Of a stretch of 8,904 nucleotides of DNA, positions 1 through 6,114 are shown one piece after another. The stretch comes from Deltaproteobacteria bacterium (lineage in GTDB: Bacteria; Desulfobacterota; Desulfobacteria; Desulfobacterales; JAABPS01). The translations under genes and the position numbers were made by a program. Under the pieces are notes generated by a model. The model was given only the letters and a program-made list of their open reading frames with translations, was not told the DNA's origin and ran no database searches. The stretch lies in NCBI GenBank assembly GCA_019309685.1, contig JAFDFT010000063.1, positions 1 through 8,904 on the forward strand, in the 5' to 3' direction. The stretch's first letter is position 1, and every line of letters begins with the position of its first letter.

Positions 1-897
1 GCAACGATACCGAATATCCGTAACATAAAAAATAATAAAAACCTGGGAATCGTTTCTCCAAAAGTTTTAGGCACAGTAAAGGTAGAAGGTAAAGAAGTAC
101 TCCTGATGGGAGTAAATTTTAACGAAGAATTGCCCCTTAAAAGCTGGTGGGTGTATAATGGAAATATCCCAAAAGAAGCAAATGAGGTCATTTTAGGTTC
201 TGAGGTTGCCTCTATGTTTGGTTTATCTGCGGGTGATGTGTTTGATATAAGTGACCGTCCTTTTAAGGTTGCTGCTGTTTTAAAAGCTACGGGGTCATCT
301 GATGACAATGTAATTGTTGCGGATCTGCGTGAAGCGCAGCGCGTTCTTGGAAAAGAAGGAAAAATATCCATGGTTGAAATTGCCGCTTTTTGCAATGGCT
401 GTCCTATTACAGAGATAACGCTTCAAATTGCGGAAAAATTCCCTGATGCCAAGGTAACGGCGCTGAAGCAGGTTGTTATGTCAAAAATGCAGTCTATTGA
501 GATGTTTAAATCATTTAGTTTGGGAATATCCGCGTTAGTAATTTTTATTGGCGGTTTACTGGTGTTCGTAACCATGATGGGCTCGGTAAATGAAAGGACC
601 CGGGAGATCGGCATTTTTCGATCCATCGGTTTTCGAAAGGGGCATGTGATGCAAATAATCTTACTGGAAGCGATGCTCATTGGAATTGTTGGCGGAATCA
701 TAGGATTTTTTGGCGGAAATGGCGTTGCATTGGCCATAATCCCTCTTGCCGTAGAAAAAGGATCTTATGCCGGCATGAATATTCAAATTGGTTTGATATC
801 CCTATTGCTTTCGGTTTCGCTAAGTCTTATTGCGAGCCTATATCCATCACACAGGGCAAGCAGTCTTGATCCGAGCAATGCTTTAAGAGCTTTGTAA
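1..897 (+). CDS. MacB/LolC-type ABC transporter permease, 5'-truncated by the window edge
   Basis: The reading frame is open from base 1, so the gene starts upstream; 298 residues are visible. The first ~165 residues look like the extracytoplasmic MacB-type core domain. The rest is an FtsX-like permease domain with hydrophobic segments at about residues 171-193, 220-247 and 261-281 of the visible part. Between the first two lies the NERTREIGIFRSIG stretch, typical of the cytoplasmic coupling region of MacB/LolC/FtsX proteins, and the C-terminus (LDPSNALRAL) matches the usual family ending. By family, such permeases act with a LolD/MacB-like ATPase in the inner membrane to move lipoproteins, peptides or drugs outward or towards the envelope. 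The ATPase follows at 1153, though a repeat element now lies between them. The substrate cannot be told from sequence. The first ATG in this frame (106) is internal, because the conserved domain already runs upstream of it. Confidence 0.88.
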   Translation, partial: ATIPNIRNIKNNKNLGIVSPKVLGTVKVEGKEVLLMGVNFNEELPLKSWWVYNGNIPKEANEVILGSEVASMFGLSAGDVFDISDRPFKVAAVLKATGSSDDNVIVADLREAQRVLGKEGKISMVEIAAFCNGCPITEITLQIAEKFPDAKVTALKQVVMSKMQSIEMFKSFSLGISALVIFIGGLLVFVTMMGSVNERTREIGIFRSIGFRKGHVMQIILLEAMLIGIVGGIIGFFGGNGVALAIIPLAVEKGSYAGMNIQIGLISLLLSVSLSLIASLYPSHRASSLDPSNALRAL

Positions 898-938
898 GTA
901 CCAGTACTTTGTTTTGCAATTAATGTAGGATTTTTTAC

Positions 939-1080
939 TGTCATTGCGAGGAACGAAGAGACGAAGCAATCTTTTTTTGAATGTTTTATTCTATCAAAGG
1001 ATATCCCATTCGGAACTGGCTCCGCAAACCCCCTGATTTTTAAGATGGAGTGAAATTGCTTCGTTTCGCTCGCAATGACA
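939..1080. repeat. Inverted-repeat element (MITE/REP-like, 142 bp)
   Basis: The left end begins TGTCATTGCGAG and continues to ACGAAGCAAT. The right end is its inverted counterpart, ATTGCTTCGT through CTCGCAATGACA. The arms are about 26-34 nt and differ by a short insertion and a few substitutions. This GTCATTGCGAG...GAAGCAAT type of repeat is familiar from intergenic regions of many unrelated bacteria, where it is often mistranslated as peptides like 'VIASETKQ' or 'CFVSSFLAMT'. It carries no gene. It occupies most of the 255-bp gap between the ABC permease and its ATPase, so it probably entered the operon after the pair formed. No clear target duplication is visible. Confidence 0.85.
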
Positions 1081-1140
1081 TCCATATCATATGTTAATTG
1101 TAGACCATAATATTAGATTCTAAATTGAACATAAAGAATT

Positions 1141-1145
1141 AGGAG
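1141..1145 (+). promoter_or_regulatory. Ribosome binding site of the ABC ATPase
   Basis: AGGAG lies 7 nt before the ATG at 1153, a strong Shine-Dalgarno match that fixes this start. Translation therefore does not depend on coupling to the permease 250 bp upstream. Confidence 0.8.
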
Positions 1146-1152
1146 AAAATAT

Positions 1153-1836
1153 ATGCAATCAGACGCGCACTTAATTGAAGTACATAACATCAGCAAGGAC
1201 TATGAGAGCGGTGATACGGTCGTTCATGCTTTAAAGCACGTGGATTTTTTTATTGATGACGGTGAGTTTGTTGCCATGATGGGGCAGTCCGGATCAGGCA
1301 AAAGCTCACTTCTTTCCATTATCGGCGGTCTAAATCATCCAACACAGGGGAAGTTATTCGTGGATACACTCGATATTTATGGTTTGTCCAGCGAACAGAG
1401 AGCGGATTTCAGAAGTGAATATGTAGGCATTATCTTTCAGTCTTTTCAGCTCATTTCGTACTTGACGGTGATTGAGAATGTAAAACTCCCTATGGCCATA
1501 ACAGGAATTGATGCAGGCCAGCAAAAAGAAATGGCGGTAAAGGTTCTAGAAAGTGTTGGGCTTAAAGATAAGGCACATCGTCTACCGGATCAGTTGTCAG
1601 GCGGGGAGCAGGAGCGGGTGGCTATCGCACGCGCTATTGTTAATAATCCACCCATCTTATTAGCAGATGAGCCTACCGGAAACCTTGACACCAGCACCGC
1701 GAAAGATGTAATGAATATTCTAAAACAGCTTAACAATAATGGCCAGACCATTCTTATGGTTACGCATAATCCGGATTTGTGTGATTATTCTTCCAGGGCG
1801 ATTAGGGTTAAGGACGGAGAATGTTTCCTCCATTAG
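1153..1836 (+). CDS. LolD/MacB-type ABC transporter ATP-binding protein
   Basis: A complete 227-residue ATPase of the usual LolD/FtsE/MacB size. Visible motifs are Walker A GQSGSGKS (44-51), the Q-loop glutamine in IIFQSFQ (Q96), the signature LSGGEQ (148-153) followed by ERVAIARAI, Walker B ILLADE with catalytic E173, the D-loop region TGNLD, and the H-loop histidine in VTHN (H205). It would supply ATP hydrolysis for the permease ending at 897. Family knowledge places such pairs at the inner membrane in lipoprotein release, peptide export or macrolide efflux; which one applies here is not resolved. The start is fixed by AGGAG at 1141. Downstream, only one base separates its TAG stop from a 141-bp palindromic repeat. 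Confidence 0.95.
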   Translation: MQSDAHLIEVHNISKDYESGDTVVHALKHVDFFIDDGEFVAMMGQSGSGKSSLLSIIGGLNHPTQGKLFVDTLDIYGLSSEQRADFRSEYVGIIFQSFQLISYLTVIENVKLPMAITGIDAGQQKEMAVKVLESVGLKDKAHRLPDQLSGGEQERVAIARAIVNNPPILLADEPTGNLDTSTAKDVMNILKQLNNNGQTILMVTHNPDLCDYSSRAIRVKDGECFLH

Positions 1837-1837
1837 T

Positions 1838-1978
1838 AGAAATGGCCCTTTTCTGCAATCTCTGCGTCAACCCGCCTGAGGCGGATAAACCTTCAGAATT
1901 GCTTGTGCGGTGTACAACTGAGTACGCCTCCGCGCAATTCCTTGATTTCCTTGACCTTGCGGAAAATTGCTAATTTCT
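1838..1978. repeat. 141-bp palindromic dispersed repeat, copy A
   Basis: It aligns without gaps to 5145-5285 at about 85% identity by hand count, with identical runs of 27 and 20 nt. It is a long imperfect palindrome. The ends AGAAAT/ATTTCT pair; GCAAT (1855) pairs with ATTGC (1966), GTCAA (1866) with TTGAC (1951), GAATTGC (1896) with GCAATTC (1934), GCGG (1907) with CCGC (1930), and GTAC (1912) with GTAC (1922). The left arm carries an extra hairpin, CCGCCT-G-AGGCGG (1872-1884). No coding potential is seen. It begins one base after the ABC ATPase stop, so it could act as a terminator or RNA-stabilising structure, but no U-tract follows the inner stem. It is probably a non-autonomous mobile or REP-like element. 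Confidence 0.85.
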
Positions 1979-2090
1979 AAAGTCAACTATAGATGATTTT
2001 TTAAAGTTGAATTGAACCCCAGTTAAATATGGGAGATTTAACGGGACAGGTAAAAATTGTGCGTTTCAAGAGGTATAAGGATATTGGATG

Positions 2091-2105
2091 CCCGCCTGAG
2101 GCGGA
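2091..2105. repeat. Short palindrome CCCGCCTGAGGCGGA
   Basis: This 15-mer is identical to 1871-1885 inside palindromic repeat copy A. It forms a 6-bp CCGCCT/AGGCGG stem around a single base. It lies in the 180-bp stretch between copy A and the selenoprotein gene, about 50 bp before that gene's start. In that stretch I see no convincing gene, only a possible 26-codon ORF at 2029-2109 that ends at this palindrome and is probably chance. Confidence 0.6.
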
Positions 2106-2155
2106 ATGAGGAAGAGATTGCGGAAAAGAGCTATTAATGGATGGGAACTGATTAG

Positions 2156-2947
2156 ATGATCTCAAACTTAAGACAGCTAAAAGATCGAGCCATAGCAAAA
2201 ATACTTACGAGGTTTCCCTGGCTTGTTTATAGATGGGCAAAGCGTTCAACATTTGTTACTTTTAATGATACTCCATGGGCACCATTAAAAAATGAAATTA
2301 AAGAAAGCAGGCTGGCGCTGATCACAACAGGTGGTGTAAGGCTAAAAATTCAGCCGGTTTTTGATATGCTGGATCCGGATGGAGACCCGACCTTCAGGGA
2401 GATCCCTTCTGATGCATCCACTCAGGATTTAACAATTACTCATAATTACTATGACCATACAGACGCTGACAGGGATATCAATATTGTATTTCCGATTGAG
2501 CGTGTTCAGGAACTTAAAACAACAGGCGATATCGGTGACGTGAATTACCGGCATTTTTCATTTATGGGACATATCCGGGGCAGGCATATGGATACATTGA
2601 TAAATCATTCAGCCCCACGTGTTGCCCACAGTTTAAAAGACGACGCTGTGGACATGGTGATTTTGGTACCTGCCTGAGGGATCTGCAACCAATCCGTGGG
2701 ATTGATTCAAAGAGTAATTGAGGCGGCAGGTATATCCACGATTTCTGTTAGTTTGTCAAAAGAAATTACCGGATCTGTTCGCCCGCCACGCGCGATTTAC
2801 CCGGGTTTCCCATTAGGGCATCCAATTTCTTTCCCTGGACAGATCTCCAGGCAGCTGTCGGTAATGAGATTGCTATTAAAACATTTAGAAGAAATGGATA
2901 CACCCGGAACAATCATTGAACTTGATCTGCACAACAATGACGGGTAG
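2156..2947 (+). CDS. Selenoprotein B-like protein (glycine/sarcosine/betaine/D-proline reductase family), in-frame UGA read as selenocysteine
   Basis: Two open stretches, 2156-2674 and 2678-2947, are in the same frame and separated only by TGA at 2675-2677. Read through, they give 263 residues with Sec at 174 in the motif U-G-I-C (U174, C177), followed by NQSVGLIQRVIEAAG. That matches the conserved redox region of the GrdB-like selenoprotein B family, where the position is Sec or Cys. Other family-like blocks are FPWLVYRWAKRSTF (20-33), FNDTPWAPL (36-44), LITTGGV (55-61), DPDGDPTFREIP (73-84), THNYYDHTDADRDINIVFP (95-113) and FSFMGHIRG (134-142). Members are redox enzymes acting through a selenol or thiol; the substrate of this proteobacterial subgroup is not known to me. 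The ATG at 2156 has GGGA 9 nt upstream and an in-frame TAG directly before it. A SECIS-like hairpin follows the UGA. The alternative, a Cys-to-stop nonsense mutation, is less likely because both halves are intact and conserved. The rhodanese gene begins 12 nt downstream. Confidence 0.9.
2690..2704 (+). promoter_or_regulatory. Candidate bacterial SECIS element
   Basis: CAATCC and GGATTG form a perfect 6-bp stem capped by GTG (2696-2698). It extends outward, after one mismatch, by AA/TT (2687-2688 with 2706-2707). The apical loop begins with G and lies 18 nt after the UGA. That fits the known bacterial SECIS pattern: a short stem-loop just downstream of UGA, inside the coding region, with a G in the first two loop positions, recognised by SelB. 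The loop is at the small end of the range. Confidence 0.7.
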
Positions 2948-2959
2948 AATTAAACCACA

Positions 2960-3460
2960 ATGTTATCGAAAAACATCATAACAGGGCTTATCATTATTAT
3001 TGTTATATCCCTGTTCTCAGCGTTTGGCCTAAATTTTTTGTCTCCAAAAGGCATCGCTTTGCTCGGCGAATGGGACATGTCCAAAGGTGCTGTCAGCGCC
3101 AAATCAAAACAGGATCTTCCTTACCTTCATGAACTGGAAATAAGGGATATTCAAATAGCCAGAGAATTTTTTAACAATGGAAATGCTGTTTTTGTAGATG
3201 CCAGGGTTCAAGACGATTATGCCGAAGGTCGTATTAAAGGGTCGGTATCAATGCCATTAAATCATTTTGATGAAAGAATTGAGGAGTTTTTGGATAAATA
3301 TCCGTTTTCTAAACATATCATCACATATTGTTCGGGCAGAGAATGCGAGGACAGCCATATTCTGGCTGAAAAACTCATTCATTTGGGTTACATTGAAGTG
3401 AAAATATTCATCGACGGTTATCCGGGTTGGGAAGAGAAAGGGTATCCTATTGAAAAATAG
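2960..3460 (+). CDS. Membrane-anchored rhodanese-like sulfurtransferase
   Basis: 166 residues. A hydrophobic N-terminal segment (about 7-27) looks like a signal anchor or uncleaved signal peptide and would place the rest outside the cytoplasmic membrane. A single rhodanese domain fills about 58-163. It includes FVDARVQDDYAEGRIKGSVSMPL (the CH2A-like region, about 78-100) and the active-site loop CSGREC with the presumed persulfide cysteine at C124 and a second cysteine at C129, ending in the typical GYPGWEEKGYPI. Rhodaneses carry sulfane sulfur as a cysteine persulfide. The gene starts 12 nt after the selenoprotein stop with no clear Shine-Dalgarno, so coupling is likely. It overlaps the next gene by 11 bases. 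The specific donor and acceptor are not evident. Confidence 0.88.
   Translation: MLSKNIITGLIIIIVISLFSAFGLNFLSPKGIALLGEWDMSKGAVSAKSKQDLPYLHELEIRDIQIAREFFNNGNAVFVDARVQDDYAEGRIKGSVSMPLNHFDERIEEFLDKYPFSKHIITYCSGRECEDSHILAEKLIHLGYIEVKIFIDGYPGWEEKGYPIEK
3437..3442 (+). promoter_or_regulatory. Ribosome binding site deciding a TTG start
   Basis: AAAGGG lies 7 nt before TTG at 3450, inside the end of the rhodanese gene. No ATG or GTG in the frame precedes the conserved membrane segment, so this site supports TTG as the start of the MauE-like gene. Confidence 0.6.
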
Positions 3461-3923
3461 GCTTAACATTCTACTAGAAAATAATTGGGCAGAGCTGGTC
3501 TTACGATGGGTGATAGGCATTATTTTTGTCTACGCAAGCATCCACAAAATAGCGGATCCTGCCGCGTTTGCTAAAATCATCTATGGGTATTACCTCTTTC
3601 CTGATTTATCCATTAATCTCATCGCAATAATTCTGCCTTTTATGGAATTTTATTCCGGTATTTTCCTGCTGCTGGGTATTTATCCCAGATCCGCGACCGC
3701 TATCATAATAGGGCTTCTTTTTGGCTTTATTACGGCCATCTCGATTAATCTACTCAGAGGGCATGAATTTGATTGCGGATGTTTTTCTTTTAACGGCTCT
3801 GATTCTAAAGTGGCCAGTATTCAATTGCTAGTCCGGGATATTTTTTATTTTGTTTTTAGCCTTTATATTATCTTTTTTAAGGGACAGCGGAGATTATGCG
3901 TCCATACAGGCGAACCTTCCTAA
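3450..3923 (+). CDS. MauE/DoxX-like integral membrane protein
   Basis: 157 residues with four predicted membrane helices, at about 15-34, 53-78, 81-102 and 125-144. Family-like features are LRWVIGIIFVYASIHKIADP near the N-terminus, a P-x-x-E motif in helix 2 (ILPFMEFYSG), and a CGC pair (C109, C111) in HEFDCGCFSF between helices 3 and 4. The CxC loop is typical of MauE-like proteins, which in methylamine-oxidising bacteria support disulfide formation; the wider DoxX superfamily is linked to thiol and sulfide redox. The start is TTG, overlapping the rhodanese by 11 bases, which indicates translational coupling and joint function. Given the rhodanese partner, a role in moving electrons or sulfur between a thiol and the membrane is plausible but inferred. 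C150 near the C-terminus is a further cysteine. Confidence 0.82.
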   Translation: MKNRLNILLENNWAELVLRWVIGIIFVYASIHKIADPAAFAKIIYGYYLFPDLSINLIAIILPFMEFYSGIFLLLGIYPRSATAIIIGLLFGFITAISINLLRGHEFDCGCFSFNGSDSKVASIQLLVRDIFYFVFSLYIIFFKGQRRLCVHTGEPS

Positions 3924-3934
3924 AATGACGTTTT

Positions 3935-3979
3935 AATTGTTGATGCCAACAGGGTATTTCCCAGCATCAAAAAACAATT
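3935..3979. repeat. Long imperfect hairpin between MauE-like and membrane-protein genes
   Basis: AATTGTTGATGC (3935-3946) pairs with GCATCA (3964-3969) plus ACAATT (3974-3979), with a 4-A bulge on the right side. The loop contains a further GGG/CCC pair. No T-tract follows on either strand, so it is not a classical intrinsic terminator. It may modulate transcript level between 3923 and 4024 or protect an RNA end. Confidence 0.5.
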
Positions 3980-4023
3980 TATTACGGCCTTGTTTATAGG
4001 CCACAAGTGGAAAAAATCTAAAA

Positions 4024-5148
4024 ATGAATATCCGCCTAAAAGTTATCCTGGCAGTTTTAATGCCCCTTGCGCTTTCATTTGGTTTTCTGCACATTTTTGT
4101 CCCTGAAAATTGGGGAATGAATTTTGAAAGACTCCATATATTTTTGTTTAATCTTTGCAGCGGGGGCACGGTTATAATATGTTTTACCGAAGAAAAAAGT
4201 GATTTGACAATCAAAAGCGCTCTTTTTTTATTACTATCCATTTCTTATGCGATACTGGCTTTTCTTAAATTATATGTTCCTGCCATAGTGATCTCATTTA
4301 TACTGGCCGTAATTGTTGAGCAGATAAGGATTAAACATTTTTCATTTTTCCCAAAAGATTTTTTTAAAGAAAATGTGCCAGCTTCAGAAAAATTTCACCA
4401 TGCTGCTCTTTTATGTCTTTCCATAGGGCTGGTGATATCCGCAATGGTCATCATTAATAATGAATATTTGAAAATATTTAACATGGAAAAACTAAAGCTC
4501 GACACATTTTTTCTGGGCTTTTCTTTCCCTGTTTCACTGATCACTATGTCGGTGATATTTGCACTGATAAAAAATAACAAAGGCAAACTCATCATCAATT
4601 TGAAGAATTTTGGTTTTTGGTCGGTAAATCTAGGTGTCATCATATTTTTTGGTTTTATTATTTTTGAAAAATTACTTTTTCAGGTTTATATTACGGTAAT
4701 TCTTTTTGCATCAGTTTTAATGATCTTTTATCTTTTTTATCAATACAGTGAGAAGGTAGATCAGAAGTTATTTTTAACTTCAGGGATGGGTTTTCTTCTC
4801 ATTGCGGCAGTTACTGGTATTATGTATATTGTTTTTCAAATTTTTCCTGATTATAGAAGCGAAGATTACAGTTGGTTGTTGAGGCTTCATTCGTTTGTTT
4901 CATTATACGGATGGAATTTTTGCGGCCTGGTCGTTATTAGCAGATACGGAGACTTTCCTTTAAGTCTGCATTCTGGGAAGATTATTCTACTTCACTGGAT
5001 TACTGTTGTAATTCTCGCCCCGCTCGGTAATTACTACCAAGCCCCGGCGATAGCGGCGGTCGTATTATACACCTTTTTACTTTGGATGATTCTTTTCCGA
5101 AAAGGGGTGAGTAACTCAGAAGCAAATGTGCCTAGTTTCCATCAATAA
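4024..5148 (+). CDS. Polytopic membrane protein of unknown function (about 12 helices)
   Basis: 374 residues, unrecognised. Hydrophobic segments lie near 5-25, 35-54, 62-82, 84-101, 126-144, 160-182, 196-215, 220-240, 250-272, 285-306, 318-336 and 340-358. Histidines sit at or within helix edges: H38 (ERLHIFLFNL), H125/H126 (EKFHHAALLC), H289 (LRLHSFVSLYGW) and H324 (ILLHWITVV). The helix number and the 'LHSFVSLYGW' type of motif faintly recall heme-binding membrane proteins such as NnrS or heme-copper oxidase subunit I, but the likeness is too weak to name a family. The ATG at 4024 has only a distant GGA about 12 nt upstream. It follows the MauE-like gene by 100 nt in the same direction. The last codons and TAA stop lie on the left end of palindromic repeat copy B, so the extreme C-terminus may have been altered by that element. 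Confidence 0.75.
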   Translation: MNIRLKVILAVLMPLALSFGFLHIFVPENWGMNFERLHIFLFNLCSGGTVIICFTEEKSDLTIKSALFLLLSISYAILAFLKLYVPAIVISFILAVIVEQIRIKHFSFFPKDFFKENVPASEKFHHAALLCLSIGLVISAMVIINNEYLKIFNMEKLKLDTFFLGFSFPVSLITMSVIFALIKNNKGKLIINLKNFGFWSVNLGVIIFFGFIIFEKLLFQVYITVILFASVLMIFYLFYQYSEKVDQKLFLTSGMGFLLIAAVTGIMYIVFQIFPDYRSEDYSWLLRLHSFVSLYGWNFCGLVVISRYGDFPLSLHSGKIILLHWITVVILAPLGNYYQAPAIAAVVLYTFLLWMILFRKGVSNSEANVPSFHQ

Positions 5149-5285
5149 ATGGACCTTTTTCGCAATCTCTGCGTCAACCCGTCCAAGTCGGATAAATTTT
5201 CGGAATTGCTTGTGCGGTGTACAACTGAGGATGCCTCCGCTCAATTCCTTGATTTCCCTGACCTTCCAAAAAATTACTCATTTAT
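5145..5285. repeat. 141-bp palindromic dispersed repeat, copy B
   Basis: It aligns without gaps to 1838-1978. The terminal inverted repeats are ATAAATG (5145-5151) and CATTTAT (5279-5285), a perfect 7-bp match; copy A has AGAAAT/ATTTCT, so the second base pair differs between copies yet still pairs in each. The inner stem GGAATTG/CAATTCC (5202 and 5242) and GCGG/CCGC are kept, while the innermost GTAC pair of copy A is lost. The element fills the whole gap between two convergent genes. Its left end contains the TAA of the plus-strand gene (5146-5148) and its right end the TAA of the minus-strand gene (5282-5284). Confidence 0.85.
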
Positions 5286-6073
5286 GAATTGAAGTAATGA
5301 TGAATATCATCAAAGTTCAGGTCATATCTGATTCCAAACCGCGTTAAAGCAAAATCGTATTTTACAGGATCCTTTGGAATAATTTTTTGAAAACCGCTGG
5401 TTATTTCAAGGGCTGTTCGCATATCCATTTGCTTTCGATTAGTAAAACCGAGCAAAAGACCTATTCTGTACATGTGTGTATCTAAAGGGATGATTAATTT
5501 GGAGGGCGGTACATGTTCCCAGCCCCCTGGATCCACGGCGTCTCTTCTAACCATCCATCTCAAAAAGAGATTCATTCTTTTACACGCGCTTTTTTTTTGA
5601 GGTAGAGCAACCAGATGGCCCGGCTTACTTCTGCTGGAATTGAAAACAAAAAAAAAAAAGGTTAGAGCGTTGATAATTGTTGAATCGTCGGGCGCAAGCG
5701 TGTGGGTGAAACATCGATTCAAGGAACCGTACTCGGTGATGGTTTTTTTAGCACCGAAAAGCAAAGACGAAAGTTGATGTCCATCAGCAAATCGGTGTCG
5801 GAATCCCTTAAATGTATTGGAAAGTGATTGAAACGACGTTTTTATCAGAAATTGATAGGGTGAAGGGGTTAGTGTCTTAAGTACTGAAGAAACGCTTTTC
5901 AAGATTTGTGTGACTCTGCCATAAGCAAGCGATGATGCTACCAGGGCAACAATTTCGCGATCCCTGACATTTTTATAGGAAAAGAGAAATTCCAATGGAT
6001 CCGGATGTATAAATTCACGTTTATTATATTTTTTGTAAATCTTTTCCAGGATGGGTTCTATGTTCTTTTGCAC
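5282..6073 (-). CDS. DUF2400/TIGR02757 family protein
   Basis: 263 residues, close to family length. Recognisable blocks are ALAYGRV (50-54 region), GFRHRFADG (90-98), SACKRMNLFLRWMVRRDAVDPGGW (162-185) and SKLIIPLDTHMYRIGLLLGF (191-210), then DPVKYDFALTRFGIR near the C-terminus. The family has no function that I know. The PLDTHMYRIG stretch resembles the catalytic-Asp VDTHVxR motif of the HhH-GPD (endonuclease III-like) DNA glycosylases, so a nucleic-acid role is a reasonable inference. The start is GTG at 6073, since no in-frame Met occurs before residue 167 and an in-frame TAA lies shortly upstream; no good Shine-Dalgarno is seen. It lies 41 nt after the thioesterase stop. A 12-T run in the coding strand (5648-5659) encodes FFFF. 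The stop codon is provided by palindromic repeat copy B. Confidence 0.85.
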   Translation of the reverse strand: MQKNIEPILEKIYKKYNKREFIHPDPLEFLFSYKNVRDREIVALVASSLAYGRVTQILKSVSSVLKTLTPSPYQFLIKTSFQSLSNTFKGFRHRFADGHQLSSLLFGAKKTITEYGSLNRCFTHTLAPDDSTIINALTFFFFVFNSSRSKPGHLVALPQKKSACKRMNLFLRWMVRRDAVDPGGWEHVPPSKLIIPLDTHMYRIGLLLGFTNRKQMDMRTALEITSGFQKIIPKDPVKYDFALTRFGIRYDLNFDDIHHYFNS

Positions 6074-6114
6074 CGGTTTATAGAGTCTGTATATTTAGAC
6101 CGTATGTTGATTTT

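Noticed and set aside
783..1085. Minus-strand ORF of 100 codons
   Set aside because: It is the translation of the 142-bp inverted repeat plus antisense of the permease; its 'VIASETKQ' and 'CFVSSFLAMT' peptides are a well-known artefact of this repeat.
1081..1140. Promoter for the ABC ATPase in the AT-rich stretch after the repeat
   Set aside because: Loose TTGTAG and TAnnnT-like hexamers can be found, but none with convincing spacing and consensus.
2029..2109. 26-codon ORF upstream of the selenoprotein, as a possible leader peptide
   Set aside because: It has no convincing Shine-Dalgarno and ends in the CCCGCCTGAGGCGGA palindrome, with no recognisable product or attenuator structure.
2696..2947. 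Separate gene starting at GTG 2696
   Set aside because: It is in frame with the upstream ORF, begins within a conserved family motif and the SECIS-like loop, and has no ribosome binding site.
3924..4023. Intrinsic terminator after the MauE-like gene
   Set aside because: The hairpin is good but there is no T-tract on either strand, so it is reported only as a structured repeat.
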